Shown: positions 47,901 through 58,574 of the stretch, piece after piece | Position numbering within the stretch: position 1 is the stretch's first letter | Layout of the letters: each line of letters opens with the position of its first letter | Assembly: GCA_036852015.1 (NCBI GenBank) | Contig: JAANDG010000227.1 | Location: 148,463-212,462, forward strand | DNA from: Pelodera strongyloides | Lineage: Eukaryota; Nematoda; Chromadorea; Rhabditida; Rhabditidae | Reading direction: 5' to 3' | DNA length: 64,000 nucleotides | Program-made: the position numbers and the translations under genes | The notes under the pieces: generated by a model | Seen by the model: the letters and a program-made list of their open reading frames with translations, nothing else | Database searches by the model: none | Told to the model about the DNA's origin: nothing

Positions 47901-50900
47901 GAAAGAATAGGCAAGCTTTTCAACCTGAAAAATGAAGAACAAAATAACTCGGTTATTCCCCGGACATACAATCATTCGTCTCTCTTTGTTTATTCTTTCG
48001 TGTATCTGGTAGGGCTCGCTTGAGCAGACAGAATGGGATTGCATAAAACGTAATCCGTAAAACATATCTTATCGGAAACCATTGGCTATGAACGACTTAA
48101 CGAACTTGCGTAAAACAGTAAAAACTGTCCCAAATCTCACTTGAGATCATGCTCACTTGAGCAAGCAAGGCCAAAGAAAAAAAAAATCAAAAACTTCGAT
48201 GCGGGAAACATGGTACCGCAACTGCAAATAGACAGAAATCGTTTTCTGAAGGTACAAATTGTATAAATAAATAATTGCTCACTTGAGCAAGGTTCACTTG
48301 AACCTGTACGCGATAACGTAATCGTTTAATTCGAATAACACTGACCCGCGAAAATATTACTCTGCTTTGTGAGCAGCGCCGTCGCCCACTGTAAAATTCC
48401 GGCGTAAAATCCAGCGTATTCCTCGATGGATAGATGAAGTATAAACCTGTTAAAATGTGGCGAGGCCAGACAATCAATGTTGTAACAAGAATGTAAAGGC
48501 CCGATTCAATCATATTTGAAAGTAAGGAAACAACTATTTTTGCGTTCCTTTTAGAAGATAAAATTACTAAAACTGGCCCTTTTACCTTATAAGGCGATAA
48601 TGACACGATAATTGCATTTTATAAACAAAGAAAGTGGTAAATGAGGAAATATGAATTTATAATAAAATAGTAAAAACGAACGTGGCACTTCGATAGCCGG
48701 AGAAAATAGTGTCGTCCTTCAACTGCCGTAGAATATGAATATCGTAGAAAAATAAATAAACATATATAGGAAGAAATACTTCCGAAATAATTTGACGTAA
48801 ACCCTAGGCGTCAAAAGCCTAGATAAGGGCGCATTCGAGTTGAGCAAAATGCGAAATATTGCTCTGCAACGAGGCGCTAATATTTCGCTACAGTAACTGA
48901 ACGATTTGCTCGCAACGAGGAATCGCTACAGTATGCGCGGAACCTGCGCATCCAAGTTTGAATCGCAGCGAAAGAAGAGTGGTGTACGGTGTGTTATCCA
49001 CCTACTCACAAAGTACAATTTTCGTTGTGGTACAAACTCAAGATAGAGTCGCGCACTGTGGTGATAGGTTCGTAGGTTTTTGAATCTATTGACAACATTA
49101 TGTTTCAAGATGAATGTATGGGAGCATGAGCGGAAAAGATTCGTTCGCTTCCTGTTTCGTGAGATTCATTGTATTTCATGCGGTGCTATGAGATTAGTAT
49201 TCTGTATAAAACAATATGACCAACGTGTAATAGTACCGAAAAATAATGGTTGTTTCCCTAAAAGAATATCCTAGAGTTATGTTCTTTTTAAATACTCAAT
49301 ACTTAGCTTCACTTACCATCGATAACTATAGGTACGATCTCCTTGGGTTTGTCCGAGGTCATCTTTCCCAATGGATTGCACGGGTCCACGTTTCCGTTGA
49401 GTAGCGCGATGTTGGTGCCGGTAAGGTTGGCCTTTCCACCGTAGTATTGATTGGTCTTTTGAACGGCTTGACCAATCGATAATGAGTTGTATTGAGTACC
49501 GAAGACGTCGGCACACTCTTTGATGTAGTAGCTGGAAGGATTGGTTTGAGAAGCTTGACTACTGTATTTAGTTAGGGTTAGGTCTCTATAGTATAATGCA
49601 GTTAGTGCATCAGTTTTGTGTATTTACTACTCGCGCAGATACGGTGCATACGGGTCTTATGGCCTCTACAAACTGCATTTTGTTCCAAGATCGATAATTA
49701 TATAGACTACTACACTCTAGCTACTAGTCTAATTATCAAAATATCAATTCCTCACTCAACTGGCAGCTTGTCCTTTCCCCCAAAGTATGGCCCTGCAGTG
49801 TTGGAATCTGTTGATTGGAAGAAACCGAATTCAGTGCATGTCTGCCAAGTCCAGCCGCGAGCTGAAACCAGTTGTTCGTAGTTTATTTGAATAATAGTCA
49901 AGAATACGTTTCAATCTATACTCGAACCGAGTGGCCAGTATCGATCGATTTTCAAAATTTTCGTCATATTTTTTTCCGGAGCCTGACTGTATTTCATTGT
50001 AATCCAGTATTGAAAAACAAGAAGTATCTTTAATAATATATTTGGAAGTAGGAAATGTACTAACAATTCTGTGCGTATCCGTAGCTGCTGTCTTGTAGGA
50101 ATTCGATCAGACTTGTGTAGTTTACGTACGTACAACCAGCATTGAATACCTCAGTGTAGTAGTCGTCCACCTGAAGTAGTTAAAGCGATATGGCCATGGT
50201 TTTTGAAGCATACGTTGCATAACTGCATTCACATGTGTTTATGCAAATTGAGTTCCATTATGTGCCCTTTCACATGGGATGCCGGCTGCCCAAACCATGT
50301 GATAAAGTGTAATAATTAGACGATGAAGCTACACTGAGAACTGATGACTTGCGCGCCGCACCATTTTGGGACACAAAATGCGCGCCGCAAAGAAATGGGA
50401 CACGAAATGAGCGCCGAATTGAAACGCGGCGCAAAATGCGCGCCGAGCAGGTGCGGAAAACACTTTTCTTTGCTCGGCGCGCATGTTGCGCCCCGCACAA
50501 TTTCCGCACCGTTTCCGCACCTTTTCGACAACGTTTTGGAGGTGTTTCGTGCACCAAAACGGCAAACAAAGTAGGTGAAAAAACTTTCCCGCGCGCTTCA
50601 AATTCTTTTGCGGGAAACACCCGCAAACTGTTGAACTCTTGAATTTCGTTGTAGGCTGTAAAGGTCCGTTTCACAGACAAGTTAACTTGACCCACGACAT
50701 GGTCGTAAGGTTTCCCGTCAAGTATGGTCGTAAGGTTTCCCGTCAAGTATGGTCGTAAGGTTTCCCGTCAAGTATGGTCGTAGGTTTTCCCGTCAAAATC
50801 CTTACTAATCAAGCCTGATCGCTTGCCACACCATACCCATACTCTTAGAAAATTTAAGTGCATGTTAGATACATTTAGTTAGATTTTAGTTAGATACATA

Positions 50901-53900
50901 TGTAAGATTAAGGTAAGGTCACGTTTGACTCTTTTTTGGCACAAATGTGTGTCAGATAAAAACAAATAAAGTCCCAAATTCAATACTTCTTACCTGCTTC
51001 ATTCGCGTCAATACGTTGGTTGTTTTATTATTGTGGAACCGACAGATTGCATTTTCCGTGGTCAGTTGGTCCCTGTAGTAGCGCTGAAAGATTTATTTAC
51101 TCATTCAGTTTTTGGTTATGAATTATGAGAGACATTTGCTATTTCTAGAACATTCTTCCTAGTCCTAGACTAAAGACGTCAAGCAATTTTTCCTCTAGTA
51201 CTCGTCGTATAGCTGTTCAGGACCTATGCCTATGCTGTTCTGTTCAGAGTATGAATATGACATAACCTTTTAGAACTTCTGTATTGTACCACGATTGATC
51301 AAATATTTATTATTGCCTTGCTTTTCTAAAAGTATTTTCTTTGGTTTGGTATGTCTAGTCTAATTCTAATGCACTATTGTCATTGCTAGTTTGATCGGAA
51401 AAGTTGTTCATTTTCAATTCCGTACCATATTATTCCCGGAAAGTTTCACAGTTGTAGCGTAGACTGAATAGATTGCCTCCCAGAAGTTCCTCACTTCTAA
51501 CTGATTGGTCCAGTCCAACCCACGCGAGCAAATTCTGTAAAATTATTAAAGAATTTCATTAAAATATGATTAGAGACCTTACAATGTGCCCTGAACCTCA
51601 ACCGCCATGTTCATGCAAATTATATCGTAGAGGTATTTTCAGTTTAGCGAAAATCCCGAAACAAACGTTTTCATTGGATGTTTTGTTTTTACTAAATTCC
51701 AGCATGAAATAGATAGAGCCCTAGCCTAGACAGCGGAGGCAACTCTCACAAGCGTAATCGTAAGCGTAAACAAAGAGCATCCACACATACATGCGGATTT
51801 ACCTTAATCTCTGAGCACAACTTACGTGAAAAGATTGTTGAGACTGTTTTGTCCGGATGCAGTAGTGGACAGTTGTGCCACTTGCTGGAATCCCTGTCGC
51901 ACAGAATCGGCACAATCCGGAGACGACCGCTGCAGTGCGGCGATCACAACTTCGAAGTATTCTAGGAAGCGCATCAGTTATCCGCTGGCAAAAGTGAGAA
52001 CCACATCACATCATCTCTGTCCGACTATATAGTATAAACTTTTCATTTTGAGTCTGTTTTATGTGGCGTACTAGCAGTGAGATGAGTCCCGAGGAAACTG
52101 TTTGAACTGTTATTGAACGTTGATGGTTGCCTGATGACATCGAGAAACGTTCATTTACTTCGCTGCTCGACTTCTGGACAAAGCATACGTTTAGAGTCGG
52201 TAGGCTATACTATCAACTGTTTGGATAAAGACTCACCAGTGAAGTCCATTTCTGCTTCCAAAGCAGCAGAACTTCCCACTGCTGCGGTCACAACTTCGGG
52301 ATGCTTCTCGCGTGCCCACACGGCCAGGGAAGCTCAAAAGGGCAGCTTCAGAAACCGAGGGCCTATTCAAGAGCCTAACTGCCTAATTGTAGGCCTAAGG
52401 ACAGCTCTCTCTAAGAATTATCAAGGATGTTCCCCAAGCCACATCTTCTTTCTGCCAATTTTTGTACAAATACTTGCATGAAAGGAGTTGTGGTAAAGCG
52501 CTTCTTATTAATGTACTTTCTTTATGAAGTTTAAAAAGGGCAAATATTTTTACCTACCTGCGTAAGATCCTCCAAACGTGGCCCACTTACCACCAGAGGC
52601 CGTTTTCACCAACATTTACTTCTGTCATAAATTTTTGACTATCAAAAAGGTACTTAGGTTAAGTAAATTTATGACTGAAGTACGCTGCCACACGTTTTTT
52701 GATGGATTTCACCAACATTTACTTTTTTTGAAGGAAAACGTTGGATAACAGTTAGATTACGTTTTAAAACGAATATGATACACATCTAAGTAATTACTAA
52801 AAGTTGTTTACCATGTAAACAATATATAAATAATCAAGTCACTTTATTAATATGGGCCAAAAACAAATGATTGTGAATTAATGTTTACGTTAAAACATGG
52901 CTACTGCAAAAGCGTACTTCTGATTAACCTAAGTACCTCTTTTTGACAAACATAAGTACCTTTTGACAAACTGAGTGGAATGATAAACATGGACTGCATG
53001 AAGTTCTTTCAAACATTCAAACTGAGTGAGATAAACATGGAAAACAGGATAGTGTCCGAGTGATTTTGTATTTTCATCCCCAAAAAAACCAAAACGTAAG
53101 TAAAGCAAAACGTAAGTAAAATGCACCTTCATTCCTTTGATAAAGGTTGCAATGTCCTCGACTGCCTGTACAGAAGAGAGGTACTGGAGGCTCTGGTCGG
53201 ACATGTCGCTGAAATCAAAATCGTCTATTTTACTGCAGACCGACTCCTATTAGAAAATCCTTTCCAAACAGCCTTCTGTGTTGCGTGCTCTGCGCACACT
53301 TTTGCGGGCGGCGGAATAATCGCCCCCAGGTTTTAGCGCCAATTCATGCGAAAATGAGAAACTTACGGTAGTGGCCGACTCTGTCCGTAGAATCGATGTT
53401 CGAGAAGGAAGATAGCTGCTCCATGCGAGATGGCCAATTGAACCCAAGGAACCTCATCTAAAATAATGTTTCAGAAAATATTCATCGATTGAAAGAGCAC
53501 CTGGGTCAAATTGTAAGAAGCCTTTTCCATGCTGAACTCGTTCACTAACTTTTCAAATATTTTTCTTGGGAAAATCTAATGTTTCAAAAACCTTATAAAG
53601 AAACGAAGAGTTTTAGTGGTACATTGTGCGCTGTTTCCCAGTCTTTTAAATTTGTTTTACGCTTCAAGAGCGTGCACCTTTATTCAAGGGAGTTCAAAGT
53701 ACAATTTCAAGGTTTGCTTATGACATGTTTCGCAGAGGTCCTGAGCAGTAGGCGACGAGTTCCAGATGACAAATTGCTCGACGTCTTCGGGCTAGGGCCA
53801 GGAGGGAGCTGTTGTGGCGTAAAAGATTTATTTATTTATTTAAAGTCAGAGTTCGCGGTTTTTGCAATACAACGCGAAACTTTAGCGCGTGCGCGGCCGG

Positions 53901-55138
53901 CATATGGCCGGTGCGCGTCCTACAAAAAACGGGTGGGCCCACACACGGCGGCCCACCCATTTCGAGCCGAGTGTAGGCTGCACACCGGACAAGTTGTGTA
54001 CTGACGCTGATTTTGCAATTGGAATTGTAAAGTCAGTGACTAACAATAATACTTTTTTAGGCGCGTCTCAAGCACATTTATAGCCTCGGCCTCTGATGCC
54101 GCTATGAGCCCCGCGACGCCCACACACAGCCCGCGGTCCACTAAAAAAATAACCGCTCACCATCTTCAATCCAGTAGGGTTGTGCTTCTCCTTCTCCATT
54201 TAGTAAAAGGAAGACCGGACCTCCGGCTTTGTAGAATTTTGTGTGGTACCAGTACCGCTAAAGTTGGGTTTACAGGGTGAGGCCCACCAAAACACGTACT
54301 CTGTTTTTTTTTTTCTTTACAGTTTAAGTTTAGATCATACAATGACACTGTGTATTAATTTTACATTTATAAAGCACTATTCCAACTAATGGAATATTAT
54401 ATACCTATCGTTGTCATTCTAAAATACAAAAATACTATCTGATCCGAAGAAAGCAAAATAAGGCATCAAGACCGGTGGTTTGCTATTTCTGTATAAAAAC
54501 AGCAGACTAACTGGTCCGATGCCCCATTATTTGAAGCATATATGAGGAGTACTGTAGTTGTTGAGTACTAAATCTGGTTCTATGTAATGTGCTACCTGTT
54601 GCCAAGTTCTGCTATCAGCTGCATTCAAATGATCCAACCTTTGCTCGAACCAGCCTTGAGTCGAGTTGACGACCACAGAATCTTTATTCTGAATTAATGT
54701 GTTCTTTAGGCAAAGAAACTCTGCAATTATCGAAGAGTATTACTTTTATTACAGTAAGAGCTGATGTCACAACCAGTAAGTTAACCCAAAGTTTACCGGC
54801 ACAAGGGTAGGTAGCAATCCTGGTCTTCCGCTGAATGAACGATAATGCCGATGTGGAGGGTCATCCGGTGAAGTCGCTAGACAACACAACAAGAGTGCTG
54901 AAAGAAGTTAATACAAATACAGTACTCTTCGTCAAAATTGCAAAGAATTCTTCTTGGCCAGTTTACAGTTTATTTACAAAAGAGTATTATAAATTACGTT
55001 CCATTATGTGCATCGAATTTACATAGTTACATAAGAATGTGGTTGTTTAGTTTACGTTCAACCGTTTAATATTTAGAAACACAATGTGTATAATCTCCAC
55101 TCACCTGCCGCAAGCACTAGTAACAGCCGATCTGCCAT
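44907..55138 (-). CDS. S28 serine peptidase (PRCP/PRSS16 type), upstream paralog, probably damaged
   Basis: Family S28 covers secreted or lysosomal peptidases acting at or near proline; the closest C. elegans type is the K12H4.7/F19C7 group. Exons in coding order: 55138-55105, 54897-54797, 54688-54596, 54257-54161, 53457-53367, 53208-53127, 52600-52558 (partial), 52332-52237, 51961-51826, 51534-51426, 51083-50994, 50170-50065, 49861-49756, 49531-49317, 45013-44907. A hydrophobic signal (MADRLLLVLAAALLLCCLA) starts it. Seen: GWFEQRLDHLN, GGPVFLLLNGEGE, FLLEHRFYGQSRPLP, WATFGGSYA, the Asp in NGNVDPW, the His in TAHCADMYPAS. The catalytic-serine exon lacks its first 15-18 bases, replaced by an inserted fold-back element. 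The next exon has only a GAG or an out-of-frame acceptor, and the usual G after GGSYA would be A. The last intron is 4.3 kb against 0.2 kb in the paralog. Likely a decaying gene, or one with a shortened product. Confidence 0.5.
45081..45196. repeat. 116-base direct repeat, copy 1
   Basis: Starts TTTCATTACATTGCATTACA and ends CGGTGTAAGTGGT. An apparently identical copy lies at 45902-46017 in the same orientation, 821 bases away. Both are inside the 4.3-kb last intron of the upstream S28 gene. They may be terminal direct repeats of an inserted element or a recent local duplication. Confidence 0.5.
45692..45711. repeat. Poly-T run
   Basis: About 16-20 T in the large S28 intron. It lies between the two 116-base direct repeats and could be the A-tail of a minus-strand retro-insert. 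Confidence 0.5.
45744..45897 (+). repeat. Dispersed repeat R2, copy 1
   Basis: Contains CCTAGGCGTCAAAAGCCTAG (itself an imperfect palindrome), GATTTGCTCGCAACGAGGAA, and a block starting GCGCATCCAAGTTTGAATCG. It recurs almost identically, with an extra 60-base segment, at 48,803-49,018. Both copies are in the same intron and orientation. Copy 1 is directly followed by the second 116-base repeat. Confidence 0.5.
45902..46017. repeat. 116-base direct repeat, copy 2
   Basis: Second copy of the repeat at 45081-45196, with no differences that I could see by eye. It directly follows repeat R2 copy 1. Confidence 0.5.
46018..48802. other. Central part of the 4.3-kb S28 intron
   Basis: 2.8 kb of AT-rich sequence. 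Short frames on both strands (46631-47000, 47763-48065, 48187-48606) show no recognisable protein and no paired splice sites. I see no gene here. Confidence 0.5.
48803..49018 (+). repeat. Dispersed repeat R2, copy 2
   Basis: Longer copy of the repeat at 45744-45897. It has an additional segment with GCAACGAGGCGCTAATATTT, which resembles the flanking GCAACGAGGAATCGCTACAG unit, so this copy has an internal partial tandem duplication or copy 1 has a deletion. Confidence 0.5.
50180..50265. mobile_element. Old MITE remnant next to a splice acceptor (upstream S28 gene)
   Basis: Begins TTAAAGCGATATGGCCATGG and continues TTTTTGAAGCATACGTTGCA, like the left end of the TTAAAGCGAAAT family; the right end is lost. 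It starts 10 bases from the exon boundary at 50170, so on the coding strand its TCGCTTTAA runs straight into the acceptor ACTACTTCAG. The same intron of the paralog has a matching remnant at about 57,952-58,035. Confidence 0.5.
50333..50652. mobile_element. GC-rich fold-back repeat, copy 2
   Basis: Same family as 34,019-34,569: begins with ACACTGAGAACTGATGACTT, has GCGCGCCGCA and TTTCCGCACC palindromic blocks, and ends near AACTCTTGAATTTCGTTG. It has no tRNA-like insert. It lies in an intron of the upstream S28 gene. Confidence 0.5.
50697..50796 (+). repeat. 25-base minisatellite, four copies
   Basis: Four head-to-tail units containing GGTCGTAAGGTTTCCCGTCA. The first three are near identical and the last is diverged. 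Located in an intron of the upstream S28 gene, directly after the GC-rich fold-back repeat. Confidence 0.5.
52601..53126. mobile_element. Fold-back element inserted at the catalytic-serine exon
   Basis: About 520 bases of AT-rich sequence with an internal inverted repeat: GGTACTTAGGTTAA at about 52,650 faces TTAACCTAAGTACC at about 52,925. A direct repeat TTCACCAACATTTACTT occurs at both 52,606 and 52,708, and ACGTAAGTAAA is doubled near the right end. It begins exactly where homology of the serine exon to its paralog stops. No coding capacity. Confidence 0.5.
53643..53791 (+). repeat. Dispersed repeat R3, copy 1
   Basis: About 145 bases from TTTGTTTTACGCTTCAAGAG to GCTCGACGTCTTCG. A second copy in the same orientation is at 55,995-56,131 and an inverted partial copy is at about 61,639-61,700. 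Here it lies in an S28 intron. Confidence 0.5.
53895..53990 (+). repeat. GC-rich dispersed repeat, copy 2
   Basis: Matches the repeat at 21,143-21,240: begins GGCCGGTGCGCGTCCTACAA and ends GTAGGCTGCACACCGG. Both ends are partly complementary. In an intron of the upstream S28 gene. Confidence 0.5.
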
Positions 55139-55692
55139 GGCCACCGCAGGACAATAAAACAAAAAGCATCCTTATCTTTCCGTATTTATATCAAGCCTAT
55201 CATATTGTGATAGGTAATAGGTTTTGATTGGTCTCTGTGCTGTCCAAAAAAACTGGCAGACCCCTAAAAACTTTGAGTGTTCTGTGCTCATTTTATCTTA
55301 ATTTTTCAAGGAGTATGTTCGTCTTTTGGCCTTTCATTGTGTGTTACTGTTCTAAAGCCTTTTTTTTTATCTCGAACGATTATTTCAGCAGACACCCCAT
55401 TCTCATTCGACCATAAAAAGGTGTCAAACATAATACGCGCGATAAAGATAAAGAAATATAATATTGTTAATAAAACCTTAACAGTTCTTTGAATACACCT
55501 TTATTGCCTTCAAGCATTTTCGACTCATTTTCGAGTACGAGTTCTAGCAGACTCGTATTGTAAACGGGGACCAAACATGCTTTAAAGGGGTATTGCAGAG
55601 GTTTGTGAAACTCTTTTACGGAACCGCAAACTAAGTTTTCATTTCGCTCGGAACTCACTTCATGAAAACTAGTTGCAAAAAGACATCAATTA

Positions 55693-55977
55693 GTGAAAAC
55701 CGCATTGCTTGAAGCCTAGAACTGGCAGAGTTATTCCCCGGCAAACAGTTCGGACAGGTACCGTAGTCAGAACGTGAAAATTCGTTTATACGGTTCATTT
55801 GCATTCTTTCTCTACGTAGAAATGAACAAACGAATAAAGAACATTCTTACGATTATACAGAGGCGTTTCCAGTGCGGTTAGGCCCTAAATGCGTAAAAAT
55901 TGACTTTACTACGGTACCTGGCCTGTTTACCGGGGAATAACTCTGGAGTTCAAGGTTTCAAGCAATGCGGTTTTCAC
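55693..55977. mobile_element. 285-base palindromic element
   Basis: Ends GTGAAAACCGCATTGCTTGA and its complement. Pairing continues inward through GAGTTATTCCCCGG / CCGGGGAATAACTC and GGTACCGTAGT / ACTACGGTACC. Spacer about 120 bases. No frame. MITE-type. Confidence 0.5.
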
Positions 55978-55994
55978 AGTAATATTTTCTCTAA

Positions 55995-56131
55995 AATTTG
56001 TTTTACGCTTCACGAGCGTGCAAATTTATTCAAGGGAGTACAAATTCAACGTTCTTGCTTATGACATGTTCCGCAGAGGTCCTGAGCACAGGCGACGAGT
56101 TCCAGATGACAAGTTGCTCGACGTCTTCGTA
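55995..56131 (+). repeat. Dispersed repeat R3, copy 2
   Basis: Close match to 53,643-53,791 over about 135 bases, ending GCTCGACGTCTTCG. It directly follows the 285-base palindromic element. Confidence 0.5.
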
Positions 56132-56642
56132 TATTTCTGAAATACCGGTCACAAGTAAGTTGGAGAAAACTTTTTTTTTTCTCGTGTGCCTGTCCCTATA
56201 ATCGAAAAGGGCGTAGTAGATCTGGAATGCACTGCCATATGAATAAATTCTAGCAGTTTTCGGATGGTGAAACTATGTATTTACAAAACAAGAAATTAAC
56301 TCATTACAGATCCACAAAAATTGTTCGCCTGCATAATTTGCAGCCCTAAAATGTCTAAAACCATTAATTAATTGTCGTTAAGCAAGTCCCCAGCCGAACA
56401 AGTATATTTTCCAGGCAGTATCCATTTTCAAATACATATGTCTAGCTAGAAAATAGGCGTATCCTATCAGTTTACCAAGGTTACTAAGTTACCAGGTTCT
56501 CTTTTTTAGAATGTATAGAAGTGCATCATATGATATGATAACCACAAGCAATTCTAAAACCCAACAACCTCTAACAAACTAAAACAGAGCCACCACAAAA
56601 ATTTATTTGTTTATTTATTGAAAATCTTCATTTATTAAATGC

Positions 56643-58362
56643 TTAGTTAAGCCAAGTGGCCAACTGAAGGGCCAATTTGTTCCTTGTAATTGTGAGTGAG
56701 CTCTTGTCTGTGGCAGATGCCGGGTACATATCCGCACAGTGAGCGGTTCCTGAAAAATAAGCCTTTGTTAAAAAAAATATATGTTATTTACAGTGGTGTG
56801 CTTCAGTAGTCCAGTATACTTTAATACATATTCCCTTACTTATAGAGTTATGGCTTCTTGACTGCAAACCTAGTGCGAACCTACAGTCTTGATCTGACTG
56901 TATGTTGGTAGCAAAACTGGTACCAATCTCTTACCATCAATAACCAAGGGTACGATGCTGGTACTGTTGGAGGTCAGTTTTCCCAGTGCATGCCATGGGT
57001 CGACGTTCCCATTGGGGAGTGCAATGTTTGTTCCCTGAAGATTGTCCCGTCCACCGTAGTACTGATTGGTATTCTGAACCGCCTGGCCTACAAACTGTGC
57101 CGTGTATTGGGATCCGTAGATATCAGTGCACTCCTTGGTGTAGTAGCTAAAGTTAAACATCATCTTTACGTATTTATGCTAATTTGCTCGAATTTAGCTC
57201 GATTTTTTATTCTAATTTACCATCATTTCCATATGCTGGTGTCCGCGATGCATTTCAAAAACCGCCCGGTATCTTGTTTTAATTTCTAATAGTTTTGCTT
57301 GGTTTTTCAACTTTTATACTCATCTTGCCGTGTTTTCTCGGTGTTACTAAAATCAAAATCAATCGATAAAAACTAAAACGCACTCAACTGGCAGCTTGTC
57401 CTTTCCTCCGAAGAATGGTCCTGCAGAGTTGGAATCAGTTGACTGATAGTAGCCGAATTCAGTACAAGTTTGCCAAACCCATGCTCGGTCTGAAATAGAT
57501 AAATAGTCGAAAATAAATAAATTACTAAATAGTTGAAAATAAATAAATTACTAAACCTCAGCATGCTCATTATACCTTTTCAGAAACGTGCTCAATTACG
57601 GCAGGTGGTCAGAGATCTCTCGGAGAAAAAACACACAAGTTTTGGAAATTTTCGAATGTGTATTTACAATAGTCTTCCTAAGGGTTTCCCCTTTCTTCCA
57701 AAATTAAAGTAATTTTTTTTTCTTCAAGGAACATTACATTATTGTGTGTATCCTGAAAATAACAATCACCTTTTGGTTTATTATCATATCTAGAGTATTT
57801 ACAACTTATTTTATAATAATTTCACTGACCAGCCTGTGCATCTTCGTAGGTCTCGTCTTTCATGAACTCGATGAAACCATTGTAGTCAATATAAGTGCAC
57901 TCCTCGTCGTTCAACTGTGCGAAGAAGTCATTGACCTTAATTAGATTTATTTTAAAGCGGTGGTGTGGACGGGTACTTGGTTTGGAAACATATGCAGGAT
58001 TATATGCAAATTATGTTCGATTCTGTGCCCTCCCGGCACAGGCTTGACTACACGAACACGAACACGTATTCAGTAATAAAAATGTATTGATAAAAATATT
58101 TGTTGTTATGTGGAAAGAGAGGAACACTAATTAAACAAGATAAGCTTATGGAGGGTGGGAGCTTTCATAGTTCCACATGATTTTCAGAATAAATTCATCT
58201 TTTCTTACAAATCAAGCCGACCTGCTTCATTTTGGTGAGCACATTCGTGTTATTATTATTGTGGAAGCGGCAGATGGCGTTGTCAGTGGTTAATTGACTC
58301 TTGAAGATCGACTGAAATAAACTTGTAAAAATTTAATCTATGTCTCTGTCTGAAACTTCTTA

Positions 58363-58425
<63 letters not shown>

Positions 58426-58540
58426 CTCTGTCTCTCTCTCTCTCTCTCTGTCTCTCTATCTCTATCTCTCTCTTATTTCTTCTCTCTCTCATTCTGGATC
58501 TCTCCCTCGTCTCCTCTTTCTTCTTTCTTCTTCTTCTCCC

Positions 58541-58574
<34 letters not shown>

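Larger units (their letters stand above)
55139..56642. other. Intergenic region between the two S28 genes
   Basis: About 1.5 kb between the start of one paralog and the end of the other, transcribed in the same direction. It holds the palindromic element at 55693-55977 and repeat R3 copy 2. TATTTATATCA near 55,183-55,193 is AT-rich promoter-like sequence but I cannot assign a site. Confidence 0.5.
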
